This document shows, one piece after another, positions 12,349 through 23,792 of a DNA stretch of 64,000 nt. How positions within the stretch are numbered: the first letter of the stretch is position 1; every line of letters starts with the position of its first letter. The notes under the pieces are model-generated. The model made no database searches. It had not been told where the DNA came from and was given only the letters and a program-made list of their open reading frames with translations. Where the stretch lies: assembly GCA_037951165.1 (NCBI GenBank), contig JBBDHG010000109.1, positions 186,001 through 250,000 on the forward strand, read 5' to 3'. The stretch is from Lophius americanus. Its lineage: Eukaryota; Chordata; Actinopteri; Lophiiformes; Lophiidae. The position numbers were made by a program, and so were the translations under genes.

Positions 12349-15300
12349 GTTATAGCACAGGTTTGCTCTCATGATGTGGCCATAAAGTTTGTTTCTGTTG
12401 TTTCAGCTATTTGTGTATCCGTTGAAAATCACTATACAAATATAAGGAAAACAAATAATGGACTCGCCACTATGTTTCATCTCCAGGTAGAGCGGGACCC
12501 TGTGGTCGTTCCATCTATGAAATCCTTGCCTGAAGTGGCCAAAGCGGAGTTTCCCTCCCTCACTATTCTTGGGTAAGCATGTAGCTGGTATTTGTGAGCG
12601 TTTGCATCATCTCACTCTTTGATTTCTCACTCCTTTATCTGCCCACAGTGGGATCGACGAGCTCGCTAGGACTGGGTTTGAGTTCATCTCCCACAGCCTT
12701 CTGGGTAGCCCCCTTTCTCAAGAGCTCGGTACCACCGGACGGGGTCTCCAAGGAGGAGCTTTACTCATCACTGGTGCCAAGGTATCTCTTTATAATGACA
12801 CCAATGCTGCTCAAAAGGCAGCTGCCTCTGAGCAGAGAGTAGATCTGCTAGAACTTTGAAGAAGAGATGTGCTGATTTTTCCGGCCTGATCATATAATTA
12901 AAATAAAATTACCCAGTCTTAGGTGTCGTCTGCATACAAGGAGGGGGCGGGTCTGCTAACAATATCCTTTTGTGCTCTCATAGGGAAGTGGTAAGAGCAC
13001 TCTGTCCCGAGCCCTCTGTGGAAAAGCACGGGAATATCTGGATGCACATGTGGAGCTGGTGGACTGCAAAAAACTACAAGGTCAACCGATAGTCCAAGAA
13101 CATTTCATCAGTGGGAACTAGTTGAATGCGGTTATTCATAGAAATCAAAATGTTTTCACTTCAGGCAAAAGGGCGGAATCAGTGAGGCAGAAGCTGCAGG
13201 ATATATTTGAAGAGGCGGAGTGGAGGCAGCCCTCGGTTGTTTTTCTTGACGACTTGGACCACATAACTGGGGCACCAACCTCCCCGGAACATGAGCATGG
13301 TCCTGAGGCGCTGCTGCAGCAGCACATTGCACAGAGTAAACATTCCTTATTTATCTCCGCGTGAGGGAACATCTGATTTTACCCGTGAGCTCATAAACAT
13401 TCTAGGCCTTGATGCTGATTCCTCTCGTCCGTGTGTTTGGCTGCAGGTCTGAAGGACGTGGTGGATGAGGTGGTAGCACACTGCAGCTCGCTGTGTCTGA
13501 TCATCAGCAGCCAGAGTGAGCATTCCCTCCATCCCTCCCTGACCGAGGTGCAGGGCTCTCACTTCATCCAGGGCTGTGTACACATCCAGCCACCGGACCA
13601 GGTACACGCACGCACACACGTGGTTTTGAACGCACTGGGGAGGCCAAGAGTGAATAAAAACAACAATTGTTGTGTTTGCTAACGTCCGTAGGTTCAAAGA
13701 GCTGATATCCTGCAGCATTTGATCATGAGGAAACACAGTCTGTCCGAGGAGACGCTCCAGACTCTAGACCTGCTGGCTGTGGCCAAGGAAACAGAAGGAT
13801 ACACACCCCAAGATCTGGCGCTGTTATTAGAGCGGGCCGTCCATGCCAACACTGTACGTAGACGACGACACAGCGAACAGGGTACCAGTCTTTTGTTACC
13901 ACTATGCTAGAAATGACAGAAATGACAATAATTAAGCACCACGTTTTTTTTTAATCACACTGTTTGTCTGTGCCTCATGTCTCCCAGCTGTGTGTCTGTC
14001 ACGGAGCGACTTCCAGCAGGCTCTCAAGGAGTTCACTCCTCCCTCGCGGTGGGGCGTGGACCTCCACACTCCCAGTGGAGCTGGACTGGAGAGTGTGGGG
14101 GGGCTGAAGGAGGTGCGACAGCAGCTGATGGACACCATATTGTTGCCTGCTAAGGTCAGTGTGCGTCACCCGCAATCAAATAAATGTTTATCCAGCCGAA
14201 AACAGTATTATTTGATTTAAGTCGCATTCAGGGGTAATTCAGTTTTCATTACCGTCATAGCTTCTGAATTTTATCATTTTCGTCACTACCGTTCAGCTTT
14301 AGATAATAAACATGTTCTTTTTTTTTTGTGATTGGGTCCATCATTTCCCAACATATTACCTATTTTTAGAGCTCTAACCCAATTTATTTTATATGACAAA
14401 CACTGTTTTTCAAGTATAACTTCCCAACCGTTGTTGATGTTTATTCCAGCTTTACCTCATATGAACCGCCAAGATCCAACTTGAATTTGTCATATTTTAC
14501 TGTAATTATTCATATTTTATTCATTAGGAGATATTTTTGAAAAAAAAAAACACTGTCTTTTGACTGTTACCTCTCATCCATATGTTTATCAATGTCCAAA
14601 TTGGCTGATAGAAATCCACACTAGGAGATCTAACCTGTATATATATCATTATTTCGTCATAATAGTTCGTATTTTACTCATTAGAGGAACCTTCTTTTTT
14701 TGGAAGACTTTTTAAAAAACTATATATATATATTTATATTTAATGAAAATGATTTAATAATTACTCTTCAGTATTATAGTAACATGTTAGCAAAGTTTAT
14801 AAACGTATCATTTACATGATTGTGTATTTATAATATAAGATTTTGACATTTTGCTATTCTAATGTAATAAAAAAATGCTCTGTCCTTATTTTTATGGCTC
14901 TTTGGTGTGTTACAGTATCCCATCCTTTTCGCCAATCTTCCGATCCGCCATCACTCAGGAATTCTGCTGTATGGCGCTCCCGGCACAGGGAAGACTCTGC
15001 TGGCCAGAGCTGTGGCCAAAGAAAGCGGTATGAACTTCATCAGCATCAAGGTAGGCTGAGCTACAAAAAACAACTGTAAATCAGAAGCGCCTCAGTCTTC
15101 AGTGACACACGATGTTTTTACGTCTTTAGGGACCCGAGCTTCTGAGCAAATACATCGGAGCTAGTGAGAAGGGAGTTCGTGATGTCTTCCAGAGGTAAGT
15201 GAGCTCGCCTGCCTCTGGTCGTAAGGACGACATCAAATATTCATATTCAAGCTATTACAGCCAGTCATGCACTAATTTCCTTTCCTCTGTTTGTTTTAGG

Positions 15301-18300
15301 GCGCAAGCCGCCAAGCCGTGCATCCTGTTCTTTGATGAGTTTGACTCTCTGGCCCCGAGGAGGGGCCACGACAGTACAGGCGTCACCGACCGCGTCGTCA
15401 ACCAGCTTCTCACCCAGCTGGATGGCGTGGAGGGACTTCAAGGTCGATCACACAGAAATTTACTACGTGCTACGTGTTTGTTACTCTGAGAAGCCTCTTT
15501 AAAGAGGAAACACTTCCTTCTGGCGTGTTTCACCAATCTTTACTGAATTCCTGTTTATCGAAGGTTAGATTAGGACAAAGAATATCCAGCCAGTAGCTGC
15601 TTAGACTAGCATGAAGACAGGAAACAGCTAGACTTGACTCTGGGGGTAGGTTTGAGGTTTAGAGATAATAGGAAACAGCTTTTGTTACCTTTGAGCGGAG
15701 CTTCATATCCAACCTTCCCCAAGAAGAGAATGTGCTTACAGATATTTAGAAAAGTGACAAACTATCCATATAACTCGAATGTGTGACAATCTTTCATGTT
15801 TGCTTCTGCAGGCGTGTACGTACTCGCAGCCACCAGCCGTCCGGATCTGATTGACCCGGCCCTCCTGAGACCTGGACGACTGGACAAGTCCGTCTACTGC
15901 CCCCCACCGGACCTGGTGAGTAGAAATAAAGTCAACCGATCTTAAAATTAAATAAGAAAAAAGCCCAGTTGACGACTCAAGTGAGCTCCTTACTATTAGA
16001 TCCAGCTACTGACAAACATGGTCGTCTGGTGTCCCGTCACTAGGAGGCTCGCGTGGAGATCCTGAGGGCTCTGAGCGCTGGCCTCACTCTGGCAGCTGAT
16101 GTGGACTTGGAGCAGCTGGCCGCCGTGACGAAGCAGTTCACCGGGGCAGACCTGAAGGCCCTGCTCTACAACGCCCAGCTGGAGGCCGTCCACAACAGCC
16201 TGAGCTCCAGCGCGCCTCATGTAAGTCTGGCGTCGGTGAGATGGGATCGCCTCTGGCTATAAAAGCAGAGTCGGGGAACTTTTGCCCCAAGCAGAGTTTT
16301 TTCTTTTTTCTTCACTTGGCTAAAAAAATGTTGTGTGTTGCCGTGCGTCTCAGTCTGTGTGTGTTGCTCTTCATGTAATTCCATCATTGTTATACATCCC
16401 AGTTCTTCAAATGAACCCAAACCGTGATCACGGTGACAAAGTTAGGTTTAACTGAATTACCTTGATCTGCTATAAATCAGTGCAGCCGCTCGTGTTTGTG
16501 CATCTAAAGCTTGACTCTGCTTCTGCATGGATAATCATCATCATCAGGAGACCACCTCTGGCTCTGACAGCGACATGAGTCTGTCCTCCATCAGCTTCCT
16601 GAACAACTGCAGCGGCTCGGACGATTCTGTCGGGGACGGAGATCCGTGTGTGGACCAATCCATGGTTCTCATAGAGCCCAGTGAGCTGAAAGTGGAAGAT
16701 GGAAAACATTGTGGAAATGTTTGGAGACTCTACTTTGGAAGCTCCTGTGACTCGGAGTCTGTGAACTCGCCAATATCAGGACTGGTGAGAAGTCTAAGAA
16801 TCATTTACATACTGGTTGACTAAGTACGGAACCAGAATCCGTTTACACGACATTGTTGCGATTAAAGACCCGAAAGGTTTTTATTATTCAAAAATTTTAG
16901 TTTAAAAATACTCAATAGTTTCACCATTTTTGTAAATCACCAACTATTCTCTTGTGCACAAATAATAAACAAATATTTATTCAATATTTTATATTTTAGT
17001 TTTTTTTAAGGTAAAAGTATGAAACAAAGTTTTTTGGAAAAAGATTTGAAGAATGTCCAAAGCTGGAATTTCACTTTTCTTTTCTGTTGAGGTTTATTTA
17101 TGTTCTGCAAAAATAAAATTGACAAACTGAAAAAAATTTGTTCCACTAGTAAATTAAATTAGATAATAAGTATTTGTCATTAGATAAGTATTTTTGAGTT
17201 CATCAGACAATTCTTTTTTTTTTACAGTGTGGAGACTGAAACAATGGCGTTTTCAAAAGATGCATCAAAAACACTGTTTCTGTGTAAATGAAAGTCCAAT
17301 AGTTTATCGCTTGATGTGAAAAACGTGAAAACTGAAGGTCGTCTTTTCTTTCTTTAATCTTCTAATTTTTTTTTTGTAGGTAAATGATTTAACTCGGATC
17401 AGAACAATGTCTGTGATTGATACACTTCTAACATCGGCGTCGTCACCCCTACCAATGGAGTCCCAGCGGTATCAGTAGTTTGATAGTCAGATTATTAATT
17501 CATCTCAGAGTAGCTCAGTTCCATGAGAGTTATAAGTTCAAACATTCTGAATCGTCAGATATTTAATTTTACTTCCATCTTATTTCCTCTTTTTTTTTTT
17601 TGTTCAGGGCTTTCTCTCATATTTGTGTATTTCCATTTTTCTCTCATCTGCTTCCCTGGACAGAACTCCCGATGCATCTCTGGACCCAACTCCGTGACCC
17701 ATGACCTTACAAGGGCGTCGGTCTGTGACCCCGGCATCTCGCTCCCGCCCGCCTACATGTCCTCACTGAAGAGCGGCTACGAGGAGCTCGGCCCGGAGCA
17801 GCTGGAGCGTTTACAGCAAGACGTCAACAACATCAAGAACAACTGCAGGAAGGCTAACGTGAGTGACGAAGAGATTCTAGAATGCTGCTCTGTTCTGGCC
17901 AACCTGGTTGTCAGCGATGATGAAGGTTCTATAAGACTAAGACCAGAAGAACAGACGCAGCGGATCTGAGAGGTGGTCCTGGTTCCTCAACTCTAATCCT
18001 CATGTCTAAGATGGTCTGCTGCAAAGCCAAGTAGAGCCTTTGGAGACTAATAGAAGAATTTTAAAATCAACAGGAAAACTGACAGGTAGTCAGTGTCAGG
18101 ACTTTAAAATAAGTCGCCCTGCTGAAGAGTGTGGGATTAACTGTAGGTGATTAACTGTAATCTGTGGAAGAGTGTTACAGTAGTCTGACCTGCTGGTAGA
18201 TAAAAGTCAGCTGTGATATATAGATGGACGGATCGAGGTTGTATTCTGTTGATTTTGTTTACGGTCCTTTTATTTCCACGTGATGCTATCAAACACTGCA

Positions 18301-19928
18301 GTCCTTTATTCTCGCTCATATTGTTTTTATAATCACTATCGTATCATAGTTATGCAAATGACTGTTTGTGTGTCTGCAGGAGGAATGTGTCAGGGTTCAA
18401 TCCGCCTCCAGCCAATCGGGTCTGCTGACGTCTCAAGCTCATTTAAATTCTGCCCTGGCTGTGACCAGACCGTCCGTCAGCACGGCCGACTGGAACAGAT
18501 ACACTAATCTGTGAGTATGAGGACCCAACAGTACAAACGGTTATATATATATATGAAACTATTGAAACTCTAAAGAAAAAAACTCTAAAGATTATCACAG
18601 AAAAAGTGTTGCATTCATGCGTGGAGCTTTTAAAGAAGTATTTAAGCTTAGTTTATAATGTGGGCCAAGTTCTGATTTTTTATTTATTTTTTGCTCACTT
18701 TTACATGGTAGTCTGAACACACACCACATGGAATCAGATTTTTACCAGTTCCCATTTTGGCCACTTACATATGTGGTCCTACATATCTGACCTCAGTCTG
18801 ACCTCAGTCTCAACTGTCAGATCGGAATTCATGTGACTTCGACGTAATCTTAAATCTACATTAATCACAAACCTGCGCAGGCGGGAGTCGCTTTTTCGCC
18901 ACAGCATCACAATAAACACTATAAATATCACTATAAACACTAAAAGCATCACTATAAATGCTATAAACATCACTATAGAGTAGACACTATAGACATCACT
19001 ATAAACAGTATAAACATCAATATAAACGCTATAAAACTCACTATAAACACTATAAACATCACTATAAACATCACTATAAACAGTATAAACATCAATATAA
19101 ACAGTATAAACATCACTATAAACGCTAAAAGCATCCCTATAAACGCTATAAACATCACTATAAACACTATAAACATCACTATAAACACTATAGACATCAC
19201 TATAAACAGTATAAACATCAATATAAACAGTATAAACATCACTATAAACGCTAAAAGCATCCCCATAAACGCTATAAACATCACTATAAACATCTATATA
19301 AACATCACTATAAACGCTATAAACATCACTATAAACAGTATAAACATCAATATAAACGCTATAAACCTCACTATAAACACTATAGACATCACTATAAACA
19401 GTATAAACATCACTATAAACGCTAAAAGCATCCCTATAAACGCTATAAACATCACTATAAACGCTATAAACCTCACTATAAACACTATAGACATCAATAT
19501 AAACAGTATAAACATCACTATAAACACTAAATGCATCCCCATAAACGCTATAAACATCACTATAAACACTATAAACATCACTATAAACACTATAGACATC
19601 ACTATAAATGCTATAAACATCGCTATAAACGCTAAAAGCATGAATATAAACGCTAAGCATGACTATAAATGCTATAAACTTTGCTATAAACACCATAAAC
19701 ACATTCACTATTAACAAACGCGTTCAAACTAACGGGAGTGGCTTACATTTTGCATCCATATTGACGACATGCTGCGTGTGAAATCTTTGGTAACGTCCTT
19801 TTTGTGCATACGAATAAAAATACAAAATCTTTGCTTCTGCTTTCAGGTACGAGACATTTGGCGGTACAGGGGATGGAAACCTTCACTCGGTCACTTTTAA
19901 AGCAGGACAGCGTGTGACTTTAGCTTGA
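7487..19928 (+). CDS. pex1: Peroxisome biogenesis AAA+ ATPase Pex1, complete, 24 exons
   Basis: Pex1 forms a hexamer with Pex6 that pulls ubiquitinated Pex5 out of the peroxisomal membrane. Exons: 7487-7594, 8752-8898, 9059-9142, 9697-9811, 10064-10749, 10876-10995, 11128-11248, 11321-11427, 12487-12572, 12649-12781, 12984-13080, 13165-13335, 13447-13601, 13692-13881, 13988-14154, 14916-15050, 15130-15194, 15300-15442, 15812-15915, 16044-16220, 16548-16784, 17664-17858, 18380-18510, 19847-19928. All phases agree; 1251 residues (human 1283). N-terminal domain about 1-180, then a variable linker with an acidic run. D1 Walker A GSGKST is at 570-575 and its Walker B is VVFLDDLD. D2 Walker A is GAPGTGKT at 849-856, Walker B CILFFDEFDS at 903-912, and the second region of homology AATSRPDLIDPALLRPGRLD ends at 968. 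Gly811 aligns with human Gly843 (from memory, the common disease site). The C-terminus is KAGQRVTLA. Confidence 0.97.
8180..8516 (+). mobile_element. 3' tail of an L2/Maui-like LINE or related SINE
   Basis: In pex1 intron 1. The stretch has the typical fish tail: GAGGTTTCTGCCTGTTAAAA, then a block ending GTAGCACTATATAAATAAAA, then short TTGAT tandem copies at the very end. The order and the terminal pentamer repeat are those of L2-clade 3' tails used in target-primed insertion. No coding part remains. The rest of the 1.16-kb intron shows nothing recognised. Confidence 0.6.
12112..12352. repeat. (AC)n and (GT)n microsatellites in pex1 intron 8
   Basis: An (AC)n run of about 33 copies at 12112-12177 is followed 140 bp later by an interrupted (GT)n run at 12317-12352. 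The two are complementary and could pair as an inverted repeat. The remainder of the 1.06-kb intron (11428-12486) has no recognised feature. Confidence 0.9.
14440..14720 (-). repeat. Minus-strand copy of the unnamed dispersed repeat, pex1 intron 15
   Basis: Read on the minus strand, this contains the markers of the repeat family found mainly in elmo1: AATGAGTAAAATA, then ATATATACAGGTTAGATCTC, then CCAATTTGGACAT. It is diverged and partial. The rest of intron 15 (14155-14915) is AT-rich and otherwise featureless. Confidence 0.45.
16785..17663 (+). other. pex1 intron 21
   Basis: 879 bp of AT-rich intron with several homopolymer T and A runs, ending in a pyrimidine-rich tract and CAG acceptor at 17663. 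No mobile element or coding potential recognised. The open frame reading into exon 22 from 17523 is intronic before 17664. Confidence 0.6.
18898..19712. repeat. 21-bp minisatellite in the last pex1 intron
   Basis: About 38 tandem copies of a 21-bp unit close to CACTATAAACGCTATAAACA plus T, with variants such as CAATATAAACAGTATAAACA and CCCTATAAACGCTAAAAGCA, and a few 12-bp half-units. Each unit is two imperfect copies of a CTATAAACA word. Because 21 is a multiple of three, long frames stay open and translate as heptads (312 codons on the minus strand); these are not genes. The array fills most of intron 23 (18511-19846). Confidence 0.95.
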
Positions 19929-20161
19929 TCAGAAATGTTCAATCAACACACCTAATTGTTGCTTTGATGTAAATTCATAATTAATTGAATCAATACAACC
20001 TGTAATACATTGATAATTAACAGTCGCCGGGGTTTAAAAGGTTTGTTTACTTTGGAACTGATGTATATTTTTGTTTTTTTAAGCATTTCTTACTGACTGC
20101 TTTAGTTTTAATGACTGTATGTACATTATGTATAAATGATGTAATGTAATATAATGTTAGA

Positions 20162-20167
20162 ATTAAA
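20162..20167 (+). terminator. Possible pex1 polyadenylation signal
   Basis: ATTAAA, a common variant signal, lies 234 bp after the pex1 stop codon and about 110 bp before the second minisatellite. No canonical AATAAA was found between 19929 and 20280. Motif evidence only. Confidence 0.35.
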
Positions 20168-20280
20168 CAGGAAATCTTTCTACAGATAGATTTCTCCCTC
20201 TCTTTTTTCTGGTTACAGCCACTGGATGGAGACAATTTTCTTAACTTTGTGATCCAATTCAACCAGCAACCTAGTGATCT

Positions 20281-20804
20281 CACTAGAAACGCTATAAACA
20301 TCACTAGAAACGCTATAAACATCACTATAAATGCTATAAACATCTCTAGATACGCTATAAACATCACTAGAAATGCTATAAACATCACTAGAAACGCTAT
20401 AAACATCACTAGATACGCTATAAACATCACTAGAAACGCTATTAACATAAGTAGAAACGCTATAAACATCACTAGAAACGCTATTAACATAAGTAGAAAT
20501 GCTATAAACATCACTAGATACGCTATAAACATCACTAGAAACGCTATAAACATCACTATAAATGCTATAAACATCTCTAGATACGCTATAAACATCACTA
20601 GATATGCTATAAACATCACTAGATACGCTATAAACATCACTAGAAACGCTATAAACATCACTAGATACGCTATAAACATCACTAGAAACGCTATTAACAT
20701 AAGTAGAAACGCTATAAACATCACTAGAAACGCTATTAACATAAGTAGAAATGCTATAAACATCACTAGATACGCTATAAACATCACTAGAAAAAGCTAT
20801 AAAC
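20281..20804. repeat. 21-bp minisatellite downstream of pex1 with higher-order structure
   Basis: About 25 copies of a 21-bp unit (CACTAGAAACGCTATAAACA plus T) closely related to the array in pex1 intron 23. Unit variants fall in an order that repeats: an 11-unit block at 20302-20532 is followed by a 12-unit block at 20533-20784 with the same order plus one extra unit. It therefore arose by block duplication. Open frames on both strands (186 and 246 codons) are by-products of the 21-bp period. Confidence 0.95.
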
Positions 20805-20808
20805 TTTG

Positions 20809-20845
20809 AATCTGCCTAAGAAATCTTTAATCTCTTAGGCAGATT
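20809..20845. repeat. 13-bp inverted repeat at the edge of the minisatellite
   Basis: AATCTGCCTAAGA at 20809-20821 and its exact reverse complement at 20833-20845 flank an 11-base spacer. It begins a few bases after the last minisatellite unit. It could be a hairpin, a short palindrome or the remains of an insertion end. Confidence 0.7.
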
Positions 20846-21486
20846 TGGTTCTGCAGCTTTAGCATTATATGATTAGAAGAACTATTGAAATTACTTTTCC
20901 ATCCTAAAACACCCCCACAGGTGTTTTCACATTAGTAGATCACAGAAAACTGGACTATTTTCTTTCTTCTCTTTCTTTGCTTTCCGTTAAAGCTCTAGAA
21001 CCTAAATTGTCAAATTCTGATGTGTTGTATATTTAAAATATATTTTATTAATATTGCAAACCAGAACTTTCTTTAGCTAAAATGTCCTATAGATAATAAC
21101 CTACAAAGCAGAAGATGGATCACTTCAGAGAAGTTAAAAACTAACACGATCAATTTGGATCCTGCTTCTCTAAGTCACTTCAAGGACGAAAACAGAAAAC
21201 TTCTTCAAAGGCTGCAAAATCTTCTGCCCTGAGTTTTTTAAAAACACTTCAAATATGATTACTGGTTTGATCTTTATCTGCAGGACTTCTATCTCCCCAC
21301 TCTTGTCTGCTTGACTAAAACATCCTGAGGCATAAACATTGAGTCCTACCTGAGATTGCAGCCATCGCCTTCAGCGTCTTCCTCGGCTGCTGCAGAATGC
21401 CAGCTTGATGATATTTTCCCACTGAAGCATTTTTCCTGCTGTCATCATGCACTCTGGTACCGGCAGGCGCTGAATCGGTAAATATA
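20846..21486. other. Intergenic DNA, nothing recognised
   Basis: About 640 bp of AT-rich unique-looking sequence between the downstream minisatellite and the first Tc1-like remnant. No coding potential, repeats or RNA genes recognised. Confidence 0.5.
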
Positions 21487-23125
21487 CAGAGCCCTCCAGG
21501 AATATTGGCAAAAAATTAGTCAAATGAGATTCAAAAATGTCTTTATTGTCTATAACCATTATCTTTAATTCAAATGATTCACAAAAATCTAACCTTTAAC
21601 TCAAGTAATAAATTAAAACAAACCTTTGCATTTTTAATGTAACACAAATATTTTTCTCCCACCCTGCATTTAATATTTGGCTCCGCCCCCTTTTGCCACA
21701 ACAACAGCCCTGAGTCTCCTTCTGTCGTCTGTGATGATGTCAGAGAACACATGGAGAAGATCTGAGACCATTCCTCCACACAGAACCTCTCCACCTCCTT
21801 CTGGTTCTGAGGTCTACGCTTGTGGACTCTCCTCCACAGCATATCCTACAGATGTTCTGTGGGGTTCAGGTCAGGTGACTGGGACGGTCATGACAGAACC
21901 TTTTTTCTGTGACCTCTGAACCATTCTTGGGTTGATGTTGAGGTGATCTTCAGAACATTGTTCTGCTGGAAGGTCCAACCACGACCCACTTTAAGGTTCC
22001 TGACAGAGACTTTTAGGTCTTCATCCAGTATCTGCTGGTGTTTGATGGAGTCCATGGAACCATGTCTTTAACAAGACGTCCAGAACCTTTAGAAGAAAAA
22101 CAGCCCCACAGCATCAGAGATCCACCACCAGACTTCACGGAGGGTATGGGGACCTTATCTTTCTTGCTACATCACACCCAACTCAGGTGTTTGTAGCCAA
22201 AACACCTCGTAGAAACTGGCAAAAAGTCTTACATTGGAAGTAACAAAGTAGACTCAGAGGTAGGTTTGTCCTCTTTGACGGCTTTTTCTAGTTTATATTT
22301 AACCCACTAGGGGGAGCTTTTTAAAAAAAAATAAAAAATTTTAATGAAACTTTTTTTTCAGATGTAACTTCACATTGAATTGGAGGAGTTCATCAGGACT
22401 GTTGCTTAATAAAACGCAGGTGATTGTGGATTTTTTGGAGAATATATCCTTGATGTATGGGACGACAACAGAGACAACGTCTCACAATCTGAACTCAAAC
22501 GAAAAAAAAGACCAAAAATATATCTTCAATCTGACGTTTTTGTCCAGATGGGTTCTTCCTCACAGCTTGTGCAGCCAGGTCTCATGGAACTCTGTCCATC
22601 AGATTTATGTTACTAGACAAACACTGGTGGAATTATAACCCCCCCTTCACCCATCAGACCTGTTGTTTCTTTCATCTAATGCAGCCTTGGGCAGGGCTGG
22701 CAGAGGGCAGAGGGGAAGTTATTGGATCCCCCACGGTCTCCAGTACATCATGATCCATCTTTATTACCCCCACATGTCCTCTTCATCGGAGCCAGAAACC
22801 TCTGACCAGATGGTGAATTTAAAAAAAAAAGGGTCAGTAGCCATTAGAGGTGAACATGATAGCCCCCCACCAAAAACAGAGGCGCGTCTCAAAAGTTCGG
22901 TTCATTGTCGCCACATTGAAGGAGCCTCTTCATCATCACGCTTTCCTAGGGGCGCCAATAATTGTGGCACACGTATTTTAGAGAAAAAGTATTTGATTTG
23001 TTAAGAAAGCAAACATTTCTGTGAATAAATGGAATTAAAGATCAGGGATATAGACGACAAAGACCTTTTTAGCATCTCATTTTCAAATTCTTTTTTTAAA
23101 AGTTGCCAATAATTCCGGAAGGTCG
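21487..23125 (-). mobile_element. Tc1-like transposon remnant, copy A
   Basis: Left end CAGAGCCCTCCAGGAATATT after a TA dinucleotide at 21485-21486; the right end near 23125 carries the degenerate inverse. Both ends hold the subterminal marker TCTTTATTGTCTATA or its complement. The minus strand encodes a decayed Tc1-type transposase: KRRPQNQKEVERFCVEEWSQ (C-terminal region, 21842-21579) and part of the DDE core near 22080-22210. The N-terminal half is replaced by other DNA, including a piece of the unnamed dispersed repeat around 22280-22375. Dead element. Confidence 0.75.
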
Positions 23126-23518
23126 TTTTCTCTTTCTCCTCGGTCGAGCTTTTATTTTTGAACCTCCGTCTCCCGATCGCTCTTCAATCTACCCAAATAA
23201 ACATTCTCTCATGTGCGACAGTTTTTCCATCACGCGGCTCGACTACATCCCGACAGACTGCATCCTATTAGAAATGCATCAGTCCCGCTGTGCTTGTACA
23301 ACTCTTGTAAACACTGATTGACTGCAGCGGCCTCTTCAATCAATCGCCGCCCCAACGCCGCTGCAGAGGATTCATCAGCGAGACAGGTGAGATTAATTGG
23401 TGTTAGGGTGGAATGGAAATCACTTCCAGAGTTGTATCTGTTTATCTAAATCAGTTTTCCAACTCTGAGGGGACGGTCTTCGCCCGGGTTAATGCAATCA
23501 TGTCACAGGGCTAATCCT

Positions 23519-23547
23519 GGCCCGGGGACCCAGATGGTCCCCGGGCC
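23519..23547. repeat. GC-rich perfect hairpin, 12-bp stem
   Basis: GGCCCGGGGACC at 23519-23530 and GGTCCCCGGGCC at 23536-23547 are exact reverse complements around the 5-base loop CAGAT. It is strikingly GC-rich for this locus. Confidence 0.85.
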
Positions 23548-23759
23548 GATGCCACAAGTAATCTCCCACTATTTAGACAAGTGAGATAATTAAACAACTG
23601 TTATGTTCAGACGAGGCTCCAGCATCAGGATAAGTGGTTTCACAAAAAAGACTGACGCAAGTATGGCGTCACCTTTCTATTTTAAAATAGAACTTAACAG
23701 CTGGTAAATAGTCAGAGTTTCACTTCCATAGTTGGTAAAACGTTTGAAATGATCCTTAT

Positions 23760-23792
23760 ATCCTCTTCTTCTTCTATGAAGAAGAAGAGGAT
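23760..23792. repeat. Perfect hairpin, 15-bp stem
   Basis: ATCCTCTTCTTCTTC at 23760-23774 and GAAGAAGAAGAGGAT at 23778-23792 are exact reverse complements separated by TAT. One strand of each arm is pure pyrimidine or purine, so simple-repeat expansion may explain most of it. Confidence 0.85.

Noticed and set aside
18779..19717. 312-codon minus-strand frame and overlapping frames in the pex1 intron array
   Set aside because: It is a translation of a 21-bp tandem repeat; a period divisible by three keeps several frames open on both strands. No start context, splice sites or homology.
20047..20809. 246-codon (-) and 186-codon (+) frames downstream of pex1
   Set aside because: Both run over the second 21-bp minisatellite and encode only heptad copies such as MFIAFLV and NITRNAI.
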